The position numbers and the translations under genes were made by a program. 64,000 nucleotides of DNA, taken from CAYVKM01 sp964452045 (GTDB lineage Bacteria; Calditrichota; Calditrichia; RBG-13-44-9). The first letter of the stretch is position 1. Each line of letters starts with the position of its first letter. The notes beneath the pieces are model-generated. The model saw nothing but the letters and a program-made list of their open reading frames with translations. It was not told the origin of the DNA and ran no database searches. Of the stretch, positions 9,035-18,088 are shown one piece after another. The stretch spans positions 14,679-78,678 of the forward strand of contig CAYVKM010000009.1 in the NCBI GenBank assembly GCA_964452045.1, read 5' to 3'.

Positions 9035-9217
9035 TCAGGAAATTTTTTCAGCCTCATCAATCAGCATAATCGGGATGTCGTCTTCCACCCGGTATAACAG
9101 CTTACATTTGTGACACACCAGTTTCCCGTTTTTATCATTGGTTTTATCCGGGGTGTATTCCAGATCACCTTTGCATTTGGGACAGGCAATGATTTCCAGT
9201 AATTGTTTATCTAACAT
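9035..9217 (-). CDS. Trm112-family small zinc-binding protein
   Basis: Sixty residues beginning MLDKQLLEIIACPKCKGDLE, with two Cys pairs (C12/C15 and C35/C38) in the Trm112/YcaR pattern and a YRVEDDIPIMLIDEA tail typical of bacterial members. The eukaryotic homologue activates methyltransferases; bacterial roles are poorly defined. It is the last gene of the minus-strand run that includes accA, 29 nt after accA, and its end converges on the ferredoxin gene from the other strand with no clear terminator between. Confidence 0.9.
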   Translation of the reverse strand: MLDKQLLEIIACPKCKGDLEYTPDKTNDKNGKLVCHKCKLLYRVEDDIPIMLIDEAEKIS

Positions 9218-9246
9218 AAAGTACTCCAGATAATATTGGCAATTGT

Positions 9247-10233
9247 CTATTTTGATTTAGAAGATTTTTCCGTCCAGTAACCCATTTTGGAAAATTTTTC
9301 AATCCGTTTATCGATCAAATCTTTCTTATCCAATTTTTTTAACCGCGCTATTTCATCCAATAAATGCTTTTTCAGAATTTTTGCTGCCTCATCATGATCC
9401 CAATGAGCTCCACCCGGTGGTTCTTTCACAATTTTATCGATAATCCCCAGTTCCAGTAAATCCGGTGCGGTTAATTTCATAACCTCTGCTGCCTGAGGGG
9501 CTTTGGCATTATCCCGCCAGAGAATAGCCGCACAGCCTTCGGGAGAGATTACCGAATACCAACAATTTTCCAGCATCAGGATAACATCCCCTACACCGAT
9601 ACCTAAAGCGCCACCGGAAGCACCCTCACCAATAATAGCAATGATGATCGGTACCGGCAGGCGGGCCATCTCAAAGAGATTTTTGGCGATTGCCTCGGCC
9701 TGTCCACGTTCCTCCGCCTGAATTCCCGGGTAGGCGCCGGGAGTATCCAGCAGAGAGATCACCGGCATATTAAATTTAGCAGCCAGACTCATAATCCTTC
9801 GTGCCTTCCGATAACCCTCCGGATGGGCCATGCCAAAGTTGCGGTATAAATTTTCCTTTACATCCCGGCCCTTCTGATGACCGATAATGGCGATTCTCTG
9901 ATCGTCCAGGAAACCTATTCCTGAGACAATCGCCGGATCATCCGAATAATACCGGTCCCCATGCAGTTCGAAGAAATCGGTTACCATCCGTTTGATATAA
10001 TCCAGGGTGTACGGCCGGTCGGGATGCCGGGCTAACTGAACCCTTTGCCAGGGCGTTAGTTTGGAATAAATTTCTTTTTGTAAAGTGTATGCTTTTCGGT
10101 TCAATCGCTTGATGTCCTCGGAAAGATCCAAACCGGTTTCCCGTGCGTAGTCTTCCATTTCAATGATCTTTTTTTGCAACTCCACCACCGGTTTTTCAAA
10201 ATCCAAAACCATGCGAAAACTTTTTTTCAACAT
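9247..10233 (-). CDS. accA: Acetyl-CoA carboxylase carboxyltransferase subunit alpha
   Basis: The 328-residue protein matches AccA along its length: the N-terminal helix DFEKPVVELQKKIIEMED, RHPDRPYTLDYI, ELHGDRYYSDDPAIVSGI, GHQKGRDVKENLYRNFGMAHPEGYRKA and the GEGASGGALGIGVGD core. It transfers the carboxyl group from carboxybiotin to acetyl-CoA, together with AccD, which is not in this window. Shine-Dalgarno AGAGGA sits 7 nt before the ATG at 10233, supporting this start over the internal Met8. It lies 15 nt after a glycosyltransferase gene. Confidence 0.97.
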   Translation of the reverse strand: MLKKSFRMVLDFEKPVVELQKKIIEMEDYARETGLDLSEDIKRLNRKAYTLQKEIYSKLTPWQRVQLARHPDRPYTLDYIKRMVTDFFELHGDRYYSDDPAIVSGIGFLDDQRIAIIGHQKGRDVKENLYRNFGMAHPEGYRKARRIMSLAAKFNMPVISLLDTPGAYPGIQAEERGQAEAIAKNLFEMARLPVPIIIAIIGEGASGGALGIGVGDVILMLENCWYSVISPEGCAAILWRDNAKAPQAAEVMKLTAPDLLELGIIDKIVKEPPGGAHWDHDEAAKILKKHLLDEIARLKKLDKKDLIDKRIEKFSKMGYWTEKSSKSK

Positions 10234-10248
10234 AAAAAATTCCTCTGG

Positions 10249-10980
10249 CTAATACCGCCCGAATAAACTCCACAATTTTAGCTTCCAGACCACAAAGACT
10301 GCTTCCATGATGATGCGTTTGGACATTTTTGAAGCACCCTCGGTTCGGTCATGAAAGATAATAGGAATTTCTTTGATTTTAAACCCTCTTTTCCATGCCT
10401 TAAAATTCATTTCAATTTGAAATGAATATCCGCTCGAACTGACTTTCTCCAGCGGTATGGATTCCAGGACCTGTCGATCAAAACATTTAAAACCACTGGT
10501 ACAGTCATGAATGGGTAAACCGGTAATAAAACGGGTGTATTTACTGGCCATCACACTGATAAATAATCGGATCAATGGCCAGTTAATGACATTGACCCCG
10601 GTAAGATAACGAGAACCAATCACAAGATCGGTCTCCTTCATGGCATTCAAGAAATTCGGGATTTCTTTAGGATCGTGCGACAGATCTGCATCCATTTCAA
10701 AAATATACCGATAATCTCGCTCCAGTGCATACTTGAATCCGGTGACGTATGCTGTTCCCAGTCCCAGTTTACCCGACCGTTGAATCATAAAAAGTGAGTT
10801 TTGGTTTTTCATATACCGCTTGATGAATTCTGCCGTACCATCGGGTGAATTGTCATCTATTATTAGAACATCCAAATTTTCAATTCCCAGCCCAAACACC
10901 ACATTCAGCACTTTCTCTATATTTTTGATCTCATTGTATGTTGGTATAATAACCAGTACGCGATTCAGATTCTTATCCAT
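10249..10980 (-). CDS. Polyprenol-phosphate mannose synthase-like GT2 glycosyltransferase
   Basis: At 243 residues it is close to soluble DPM1-like enzymes. It opens with VLVIIPTYNEIKNIEKVL and has the nucleotide-sugar loop IDDNSPDGT, the metal-binding DAD in FEMDADLSHDPKEIP, DLVIGSRYL, and the acceptor-side GFKCFDRQVL and EIPIIFHDRTEGASKMS. It likely makes a polyprenyl-phosphate sugar donor for glycosylation at the membrane. There is no C-terminal membrane domain. It overlaps the upstream RmlD-like gene by 8 nt. The large DUF2723 membrane protein in the same run is a candidate user of its product, which is inference. Confidence 0.9.
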   Translation of the reverse strand: MDKNLNRVLVIIPTYNEIKNIEKVLNVVFGLGIENLDVLIIDDNSPDGTAEFIKRYMKNQNSLFMIQRSGKLGLGTAYVTGFKYALERDYRYIFEMDADLSHDPKEIPNFLNAMKETDLVIGSRYLTGVNVINWPLIRLFISVMASKYTRFITGLPIHDCTSGFKCFDRQVLESIPLEKVSSSGYSFQIEMNFKAWKRGFKIKEIPIIFHDRTEGASKMSKRIIMEAVFVVWKLKLWSLFGRY

Positions 10981-11872
10981 CCTTTTGCAATTTCCATCTT
11001 AAAAATATGAGAGATTCTTCAACCGAGCGAGGCGTATAATACAATTTTTTTTCTGCCAAGTCAATTTTTAAACCGCCTCTGGACGGTCGGTTTGCTGCCT
11101 GCCCAAGTTCTTTTGTTTCAATCGGAGCTACCAAGTCTTCCGGTTTATTAAAGACACCGCAAATTTTTAGGGTAAAATCATACCGGCTCAGATAGTCCCG
11201 ACCAGCCAGATGATACTTGCCCAATGCCGCCTGGTCAATTATTAACTGACTTCCGAGAGCAAGATCTTCCGCTAAAGTCGGATTATTAAACTGATCTGTC
11301 ACAACCCGAATTTTTTTATTGTTCTGCAGGTTCTCCAGGACCCAGAGAAAGAAATTTTTTTTCACATCTACCCCACTGCCATATAGCACACAGGTTCTGA
11401 CGATGGTAAACGGAAGGCCAATCTGCTGCAGAACATTTTCCGATGCCAGCTTTGATTTTCCATAATAGCCCAGGGGATTAGGACGGGCAGATTCATCATA
11501 AGGCCCATCTTTACCATCAAATACATAATCGGTCGAATAGTGTATCAGGTGAACATCCAGATTTCTGGCAATCTTGGCCAGATTTTCCACGCCCTTCACA
11601 TTTACCTGCCAACACAACTCCTTGTCCTTTTCGCATCCATCAACGTCAGTAAAGGAGGCAGCATTTAAAATTGCTTCCGGATTAAAATCCTTGATGAGGT
11701 CCTTACATTTCTGGATATTGGTAATATCCAACTTCTGGTAACCCCAACCCTCTTCGGTTAAAAACGGGTGTTTTTCCAGACCCGTTCCCAATATTTCATA
11801 TTTTTCTTTTAAAACCTGGATCAGGGCCTGACCAAGTAAACCATTTGCCCCTGTAATTACAACTTTTTTCAT
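10973..11872 (-). CDS. RmlD-like dTDP-4-dehydrorhamnose reductase family SDR
   Basis: The start is ATG 11872 (MKKVVITGANGLLG), two codons inside a weaker TTG. The protein has 299 residues with an N-terminal NAD(P) site GANGLLG, the RmlD patterns NAASFTDVDGCEKD and HYSTDYVFDGKDGPYDE, and catalytic YYGKSK. It probably reduces a dTDP-4-keto-6-deoxyhexose to make a deoxysugar for the envelope; rmlA, rmlB and rmlC are not in view, so the exact substrate is uncertain. It sits between a PfkB kinase and a DPM-like glycosyltransferase. Confidence 0.85.
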   Translation of the reverse strand: MKKVVITGANGLLGQALIQVLKEKYEILGTGLEKHPFLTEEGWGYQKLDITNIQKCKDLIKDFNPEAILNAASFTDVDGCEKDKELCWQVNVKGVENLAKIARNLDVHLIHYSTDYVFDGKDGPYDESARPNPLGYYGKSKLASENVLQQIGLPFTIVRTCVLYGSGVDVKKNFFLWVLENLQNNKKIRVVTDQFNNPTLAEDLALGSQLIIDQAALGKYHLAGRDYLSRYDFTLKICGVFNKPEDLVAPIETKELGQAANRPSRGGLKIDLAEKKLYYTPRSVEESLIFLRWKLQKDG

Positions 11873-11887
11873 ATTCAATAAATTTTA

Positions 11888-12793
11888 CTAATTAAACTCT
11901 TCAATTTTTGATGGGAGCAGATCCATTTCATCGGTACCTTTCAGCAGACAATTTGCCGCTCCCGCCTTATTGGCAAAATGTAGTGCCTGATTAATATCTT
12001 TGGTCTTCAAGTAGCCCCAGACAAAGGCTGCCCCAAACACATCTCCACAACCCGTAGTATCTTCCAAATGGCTGAGGGTGATACCAGGAGTTTGCTTATG
12101 GCGAATCTTTTTTTCCTTCCGGTAGATCATCCGGGCTCCCTCACGGCCAAGAGTAATAATTAAGACCTGATCTTTTTTAAAGTACTGCTCATAGAATGCC
12201 AGATAGTGCATGGAATTATCGGTGATGATTTCAAATTCTCTCTGGTTCATCTGAATAAATTTTGATCCCTGTAACCAATTTTTAATACCATCCGGACACC
12301 TGGGATAACGGTGGCCCATTTCATCGATTCCCATCACCAGAAAATGGACATCCAGATACATCCGGTCGTATTTTTTCCGGCTCAATTTCTGATATGCTTT
12401 ATACGACACATCCCAACCGGTGATCAGATTTACCAGATAAAAATCCATGGACAGAAAAGGTTTAATATGCTTCCAGTCCAGCGGCGGAAAATTCAACAGC
12501 GCCTGTTCTGCCCGTTCTTCCGGTGATTTATACTCTAAAATCACTTTATGATTTTTCTGATCGAGCAAAATTAATCCGGACTGGTCTATGTTTGCGTTTT
12601 TATCAATCACAGATTCAAACGGATTGGTTAAATCATTACCAATGAAAGATACTGGAAAAAGTTCGATTTCATTGCTACCCAATTCCGAAAAGGCCGATGT
12701 GGTATAAAATATTCCACCGAGACTTTGGATGGGCGCCCCGCCAAAGGGAAGGATAAGATCCCGGTTAATCGTACCGATAACTGCAATTTTCAT
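11888..12793 (-). CDS. PfkB family carbohydrate kinase
   Basis: The ribokinase-like protein has about 301 residues and begins MKIAVIGTINRDLILP. The PfkB C-terminal signature with the catalytic base is DTTGCGDVFGAAFVWGYL, and FIQMNQREFEIIT and LIITLGREGARMIYR mark the central domain. The start at 12793 makes an ATGA overlap with purE; an ATG five codons upstream (12808) is possible. The substrate is a sugar or nucleoside but cannot be assigned. Its place among envelope sugar genes may hint at a sugar-activation role. Confidence 0.87.
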   Translation of the reverse strand: MKIAVIGTINRDLILPFGGAPIQSLGGIFYTTSAFSELGSNEIELFPVSFIGNDLTNPFESVIDKNANIDQSGLILLDQKNHKVILEYKSPEERAEQALLNFPPLDWKHIKPFLSMDFYLVNLITGWDVSYKAYQKLSRKKYDRMYLDVHFLVMGIDEMGHRYPRCPDGIKNWLQGSKFIQMNQREFEIITDNSMHYLAFYEQYFKKDQVLIITLGREGARMIYRKEKKIRHKQTPGITLSHLEDTTGCGDVFGAAFVWGYLKTKDINQALHFANKAGAANCLLKGTDEMDLLPSKIEEFN

Positions 12794-13254
12794 CCGGGAA
12801 TCCGACATTTATTTTGTTTAAACGCTTCCAATTTGGCAGAAACTTTATCATCATATCGGGCAATGATCTGGGCAGCAAAAATTGCCGCATTCCTTACTCC
12901 TGCCTTGCCGATTGCCATGGTAGCCACCGGAACTCCGGCGGGCATCTGTACAATTGAATAAAGCGCATCCTGACCCTTAAGCGGACCGGCTTCAAGAGGA
13001 ACACCAATAACCGGAAGTTTGGTATAGGCTGCCACCACACCCGGCAAATGCGCCGCCATACCTGCACAGGCGATAATTACCTCAAATTTATTTTTCTCTG
13101 CCGATGTCGCAAACTCCTGAACTAGCACCGGCGTCCGATGCGCCGAGCGGACAAACAACTCCGGCTGAATCCCAAAATATTCCAAAAACGGCAGCGCTTC
13201 CTCTACAACTGGTTTATCCGACTCACTTCCCATAATAATGGCTACTTTTCGCAC
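12790..13254 (-). CDS. purE: N5-carboxyaminoimidazole ribonucleotide mutase
   Basis: The 154-residue class I PurE has GSESDKP near the start, VRSAHRTP with the conserved His, CAGMAAHLPGVVAAYT, GVPLE and QMPAGVPVATMAIG. It rearranges N5-CAIR to CAIR in purine synthesis. No purK is adjacent. It is separated by 11 nt from an upstream lipoprotein gene and overlaps the PfkB gene (ATGA). The other purine genes of this window (purB, C, S, Q) lie about 30 kb away. Confidence 0.97.
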   Translation of the reverse strand: MRKVAIIMGSESDKPVVEEALPFLEYFGIQPELFVRSAHRTPVLVQEFATSAEKNKFEVIIACAGMAAHLPGVVAAYTKLPVIGVPLEAGPLKGQDALYSIVQMPAGVPVATMAIGKAGVRNAAIFAAQIIARYDDKVSAKLEAFKQNKCRIPG

Positions 13255-13265
13255 AGCATAATCCT

Positions 13266-14303
13266 CTATTGTTTGTTTCCTGGTTCTTTCTGAACGTTAA
13301 AGGTATAAATCAAAACATCAAGTTGATCCAGATAGGGAACTTTTCTTTTCCCGATTGCCTGGACATAGTAATCAAGCATATAAATTCTGTTGGTTTCAGA
13401 ATCAATAAAGGTTATATCACGAAAAGGCCCGCCGACCTGTAGACTGTCATTTTTCCAGGTGCCTTCCAGTTTAATGGCATTCCATCCTTTAAAATTTATA
13501 GAAAAAGCCTGGGTCTCCTCTTCCACCACTTTATCCCCATGAAATACTTTTTTGGCTAACCGATTCCGCTCATCAATAACCCGGCGGGAGGTAAGTTGAA
13601 AAGTATCCGGCTTGGGTAACCAGTGGACCAGAATGGAACGGTCCGGATCGAAACGCCGAATCCAGACATAATTTTCCTGTAAACTTTCATCGGCAATAAA
13701 ATAATCGTGCTGCACCCGCATGGTGAATGGGAAATGAGCGGCAATATATTTCTCCAATTTCTTTTGCTCCATGTGATCAAACATTTCATCCCGTAGCCGG
13801 GTAAAATAGTATTTTCTGAAATCCTGATAGGCCAGTTCTCCCAGGTCGATTATTTTTTGGATCATGTCATCCACCGAATTGGCCACAAAAAACAAAACAT
13901 ACTGATTTCTGACCCAAACATCTTTCTTTGGGATATAAAAGTATTTTCCGGTTTTTACGCCTTCAATAATGTCCTTATTCAGCAAACTGTTTACGTTTTC
14001 GGAAACCGGATCATTGGAATTTAACCTTCCGAGGATAAAAATATTTTTTGACTTTTTATAGGCATTAAATTTATCAAACGGCACCCATCTTAAAAGATAT
14101 TCCCTTTCCATGATCGGTGTGCGGACATATTTACCAAAAATATTATTTAATGGTTCCTGATAAAGCAGCCAGTCTGACGAATCCGCAAATACATATACAA
14201 TATCGTCATCTCCCACTGCCGTGCCCATACTACCACAATTGTAGGCAATAAAAACACAGGACAATAAAACAAGAATCAAGGTGATTAGTTTGAATTTTTT
14301 CAT
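13266..14303 (-). CDS. DUF4837 family lipoprotein
   Basis: The protein has 345 residues. Residues 1-22 form a lipoprotein signal (hydrophobic stretch, then IAYNCG, lipidated Cys at 23). The mature part matches DUF4837, known mainly from Bacteroidota and relatives: an early VYVFADSSDW, REYLLRWVPFDKF, then WVRNQYVLFFVANS and a C-terminal domain with FSINFKGWNA and GGPFRDITFID. Its function is unknown. It lies in a tight run after the flippase-like gene (ATGA overlap) and before purE. The likely site is the outer or inner membrane, facing the periplasm. Confidence 0.85.
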   Translation of the reverse strand: MKKFKLITLILVLLSCVFIAYNCGSMGTAVGDDDIVYVFADSSDWLLYQEPLNNIFGKYVRTPIMEREYLLRWVPFDKFNAYKKSKNIFILGRLNSNDPVSENVNSLLNKDIIEGVKTGKYFYIPKKDVWVRNQYVLFFVANSVDDMIQKIIDLGELAYQDFRKYYFTRLRDEMFDHMEQKKLEKYIAAHFPFTMRVQHDYFIADESLQENYVWIRRFDPDRSILVHWLPKPDTFQLTSRRVIDERNRLAKKVFHGDKVVEEETQAFSINFKGWNAIKLEGTWKNDSLQVGGPFRDITFIDSETNRIYMLDYYVQAIGKRKVPYLDQLDVLIYTFNVQKEPGNKQ

Positions 14304-15277
14304 ATCACGTTTCCTTCCTTTAGTTCGGGCGTTTTAAGACCTTTATGTCTATAAAATAGGAAAAAAGCACCACCAATAAAACTAACAATTATGGGAATTA
14401 CAGTCACCGAAAAGGAAAGTGAAAGTATTTGGGCCGGATGCAATCCTAGTCTGAGAAGCAGTAACATATATCCGCTGTCCCGCACACCCAGACCGTTAAT
14501 TGAAGGTAATAAACCGATAACAAAAGTAATTGGTACTACCAAACAAAGATAACCGAAAGAGATTTCAGTGAGATCCAGCGCCCGGGCTAAAATATAATTC
14601 ATAATAATCAACATAAATTGCGCTAACAACGAGAAAATATAAGTGCCCAAAAGGATGCTCTTTTTATCCCGGTAATAATGAAGCGTATCAAAGACTTTGG
14701 TAATTTTATCTCCCAGATCATAAAAGGTTAACAGGGAAAGAATTCCATTAAAACGCCGGTACAGCCGGCGACTCATGATCACTGCGATAAACATGGCGAT
14801 AATCAAGCTAATGAATATTGTAATATAGACTATTTTTCTGGTATGAAAATATTCAGTCAGCCAATAAAGAGAAACGATAGCGAAAGAGAGTGTTGCTAAT
14901 AATCCAATAAGTCTTTCCAGAAATACGGTTCCGATACTGGCACTCTTGTCTCCACTGGTTTGCGAAAGATAATAGGCCCGGCTCAGGTCGCCACCAATGC
15001 TTGTAGGAAGAAAATTATTAAAGAAAAAACCTATAAAGTAAAAAATGGTTAGCTTACCAAATTTGACATGCATACCATAGGATCTGGTTAAAAATTGCCA
15101 GCGGGCAGCCATTAAAAATACCGAGAGAACAAAAACAAACATAGCCAGAAAGATTGATGAGGCATCTAATCTTTCCAACGCTTGCAAGATTTTCCGGATA
15201 TCAGCGATATAGAGTAAATAAATTAGCAATCCGACACTGATTAGAATCCGAATAATGTTAAGAATAACTTTTTTCAT
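14300..15277 (-). CDS. Lysylphosphatidylglycerol synthase TM-domain (flippase-like) protein
   Basis: An integral membrane protein of 325 residues with about eight hydrophobic helices. The family pattern is clear: LTRSYG with LTIFYFIGFFFNNFLP, the hallmark SIGGDLSRAYYLS, and the later NGLGVRDSGYMLLLLRLG. It lacks the C-terminal soluble synthase domain of MprF. Such stand-alone proteins are often called flippase-like and occur beside glycosyltransferases. It overlaps the DUF4837 gene by 4 nt and sits downstream of the DUF2723 gene, consistent with handling a lipid-linked sugar. Confidence 0.87.
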   Translation of the reverse strand: MKKVILNIIRILISVGLLIYLLYIADIRKILQALERLDASSIFLAMFVFVLSVFLMAARWQFLTRSYGMHVKFGKLTIFYFIGFFFNNFLPTSIGGDLSRAYYLSQTSGDKSASIGTVFLERLIGLLATLSFAIVSLYWLTEYFHTRKIVYITIFISLIIAMFIAVIMSRRLYRRFNGILSLLTFYDLGDKITKVFDTLHYYRDKKSILLGTYIFSLLAQFMLIIMNYILARALDLTEISFGYLCLVVPITFVIGLLPSINGLGVRDSGYMLLLLRLGLHPAQILSLSFSVTVIPIIVSFIGGAFFLFYRHKGLKTPELKEGNVI

Positions 15278-15349
15278 CGATTTACAGACTATTCTATGTT
15301 TCTACCTGGTATAAAGATTCCGGTTAAACTGTTTACCTACTAAATGAAG

Positions 15350-15372
15350 ATGAGGAGGGTATTCCTCCTCAT
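15350..15372. terminator. Perfect 9-bp inverted repeat between the DUF2723 and flippase-like genes
   Basis: ATGAGGAGG / CCTCCTCAT with a 5-nt loop, 49 nt after the stop of the DUF2723 gene. It lacks a T-run on either strand, so it is at best a partial terminator or an mRNA-processing or stability hairpin. The genes on either side are on the minus strand. Confidence 0.45.
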
Positions 15373-15420
15373 TCTTAGACGCAGATCTGACCATTTTCCC
15401 AGATAATTTTATCAGCAGAA

Positions 15421-18060
15421 TTACTTCTGCTTATTTTCTTTCGCCAATTTCTGGCGATAATCGTTTAAACGGTTCTGCGCACCCTTATCGTTGGGATTAT
15501 TCTTCAGCCAGTCTTCCAGAATATCGATCGCCTTCTGATAATTTTTGTTTCTGCCATATAAATCTACCAGATATCCTTTGGCCTGAGTATTAGTAGGATC
15601 TGCCCTCAGTACCTCTTCAAAAGCTTGCCGGGCAGCATCATACACCTGCAAATTAGTCAGGATCTTTCCCATTTCATCCAAATCGCGCAGGGAATAATTA
15701 TCCGGATTCAGGCTATCCTTAGGAATAATTCCCGAATAAATCCCATACGACTCCATGTAATATTTAATCGCCCGGTTAGTGTAAGGAATCACCGAAGGTG
15801 GCATTACCTCATTTGCTTTGGTAATGAGATTGGCAATCTTTTCCTGATCATTCTGACTGGCATAATAATTGGCCAGCTGAATAAATGCTGACCGGTAATT
15901 TTGCAACAAGGCAATAATATTATCATTAAAATAAACATCAGGATTATTCAGGTTACGATACTGGTACTTATTCATCAGATTATCATAAAGTATATCCGCA
16001 TCGATTGACCAGTTTGATATGGTTGTAATTTTAAAGGCCAATCCGTCCATACGCAGATAACGCTGTAACCCATCCAGCATATTGTCGCGGGAAACAGTGA
16101 CTGCAAAATAGAGAGGTTTCCTAAAATTGTTGGCATAGAGAGTATTGAGGATCAAATAATCCTGCACCCGCAGGTAACGACCAAATATTTTTGGTCCTAG
16201 GTCAAACTCCATAGATGTACTGACCTCCGGTTTACCCAGATGAAAACTCTCTTGATATTCTTCCTTTTCCCGGTCAACAACTGTTTCCGGTAAATCAATT
16301 TTGATCGTCCTTTTTTCCGGCCAGGGAACAGGCATTATTTTGTCGATTTCTGCATCGGACAATGAAATGGGTACCTTGGGATCCTTGTGTTTCAGTTGGG
16401 AAATGTACCAGTTGGTATTTAGTAAACTTAAATTGGCAACCCGCACATCCCGGCGAACTTCCGGCACTTCCTGCAAATACCAGAGCGGGAAGGTATCATT
16501 ATCACCATTGGTATAAATGATCCCATCATTTTCGCAGGTTACCAGCATATTATAAGAATAATCCCAGGCGACATAGTTGCCGCTCCGATCATGATGATGG
16601 AAGTTTTTTATCAAGACCTGCACCGGGGAGATTAGAAATAATATCGCGGAAAGCGATAGCGGCACAAACGATTTAATGGCCGATTCATGAGTTTGTTTTG
16701 AGAACCATTCCAAAATCGCCGCAGCGCCAATGCCTATCCAAACGGAAAAGGCAAAAAAGGACCCCACATAACTATAGTCCCGTTCCCGGGGCTGCGGATC
16801 CGGTTGATTCAGATAAATAATAACAGCCAGACCAGTCATGAAAAACAAGGCAAATACCGCTAAACCATATTTCCAATCTCTCTTAAAATGATACCATGCG
16901 CCCAGAAGACCAAGGAGGAACGGAATACCTAAAAATTTAGTCCAGCTGAAACTATCGCTGGTATCACTTTCTCCCATAAAATTCCACAAAAAATAGCGGG
17001 TATACATTTTTTGCACCTGATAATTCCAGAAGAAATCCCACACACTGGAATATTGTTTCCCGTTTGGTGAATCGGCCAGTACTTTTGAGCGATCGAGGGT
17101 ATGTTCCCCATATTGCTCACGGTTCATATAGCTGATAAATTTTTCGATAGTTTCGGGATTATTTTCATCGATATCGGGATCCAGGTTCGAGCGAATGTAA
17201 ATTGTGGCATAGGTGGAGTACCCGATAACCACCAAAAGAATCGATGTAATGAGCAGGGCGGCAATATTTTTCTTGTTGTTGACCGTGTAAGCCAGCAAAA
17301 TTATTAAGACAAGAATGGAAAGTAAGAGTCCAAAAAAACCTCCCTTTTCTGCTATAACTGGTATCCCCTGAACCACACCCGGATAAATAAGGCCAGTCAA
17401 CAGCGCACCTACCAAAACCAGAAAAATAAAGGTAGTTCTGTTTAGTGGATATTTCTTGTAGTAAATGATCATAAAAACCATTGGTAAAGCCAGCACATTC
17501 AGCAAATGCACACCAACAGCCAACCCGACAAGATACATGATAAAAAGAAGGTATTTTTCATTCCCAATTTCTTCAGATCTTTCGCTCCAGAACATGATCA
17601 GCCAAACCACCAGGGAAGTAAAAAGCATGGACGGAGCGTACACTTCTGCTTCTACCGCATTGAACCAGAAACTAGTGGTGAACGCAAAGGTAAGTGCACC
17701 AATCATGCTTCCAATAAATGGTACATAACGCATAAAACCATTATTTTCTTTAAGGTACGCCTTAATCATGATCACCGTGGTCAAATACAGAAACATCACA
17801 GTAAAGGCACTGGAAAGTGTGGAGATTAAATTTACCCTCTTGGCGATATCCGCAAAAATGGGAATCATACTGAATATCCGGCCTACCAGCAGATAAAGCG
17901 GAGCACCCGGAGGATGTGGTACGGCCATGCGGTAAGAGCAGGCAATAAATTCACCACAATCCCAGAATGAAACTGTGGGTGCAATAGTCAGATAGTAAAT
18001 AATAAAACTAAAAAGAAAGACAAAGGCGGCAAATATTCTATTGAGTTTTCGATCGTCCAT
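15421..18060 (-). CDS. DUF2723 multi-spanning membrane protein with C-terminal TPR repeats
   Basis: The protein has 879 residues. The N-terminus carries the DUF2723 hallmark (YYLTIAPTVSFWDCGEF, then PHPPGAPLYLLVGRIF), and the first ~500 residues hold about a dozen membrane helices in a GT-C-like layout with the DCGEF acidic pair facing outward. A soluble middle part contains TNGDNDTFPLWYLQEV. The C-terminal ~120 residues are TPR-like (ARQAFEEVLRADPTNTQAKG, KAIDILEDWLKNNPNDKGA). The human relative TMEM260 is an O-mannosyltransferase; a similar lipid-linked sugar transfer is inferred here and supported by the neighbouring GT2, flippase-like and DPM-like genes. Confidence 0.86.
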   Translation of the reverse strand: MDDRKLNRIFAAFVFLFSFIIYYLTIAPTVSFWDCGEFIACSYRMAVPHPPGAPLYLLVGRIFSMIPIFADIAKRVNLISTLSSAFTVMFLYLTTVIMIKAYLKENNGFMRYVPFIGSMIGALTFAFTTSFWFNAVEAEVYAPSMLFTSLVVWLIMFWSERSEEIGNEKYLLFIMYLVGLAVGVHLLNVLALPMVFMIIYYKKYPLNRTTFIFLVLVGALLTGLIYPGVVQGIPVIAEKGGFFGLLLSILVLIILLAYTVNNKKNIAALLITSILLVVIGYSTYATIYIRSNLDPDIDENNPETIEKFISYMNREQYGEHTLDRSKVLADSPNGKQYSSVWDFFWNYQVQKMYTRYFLWNFMGESDTSDSFSWTKFLGIPFLLGLLGAWYHFKRDWKYGLAVFALFFMTGLAVIIYLNQPDPQPRERDYSYVGSFFAFSVWIGIGAAAILEWFSKQTHESAIKSFVPLSLSAILFLISPVQVLIKNFHHHDRSGNYVAWDYSYNMLVTCENDGIIYTNGDNDTFPLWYLQEVPEVRRDVRVANLSLLNTNWYISQLKHKDPKVPISLSDAEIDKIMPVPWPEKRTIKIDLPETVVDREKEEYQESFHLGKPEVSTSMEFDLGPKIFGRYLRVQDYLILNTLYANNFRKPLYFAVTVSRDNMLDGLQRYLRMDGLAFKITTISNWSIDADILYDNLMNKYQYRNLNNPDVYFNDNIIALLQNYRSAFIQLANYYASQNDQEKIANLITKANEVMPPSVIPYTNRAIKYYMESYGIYSGIIPKDSLNPDNYSLRDLDEMGKILTNLQVYDAARQAFEEVLRADPTNTQAKGYLVDLYGRNKNYQKAIDILEDWLKNNPNDKGAQNRLNDYRQKLAKENKQK

Positions 18061-18088
18061 CCGAACTTGAACTCCTTCTTTTAATATT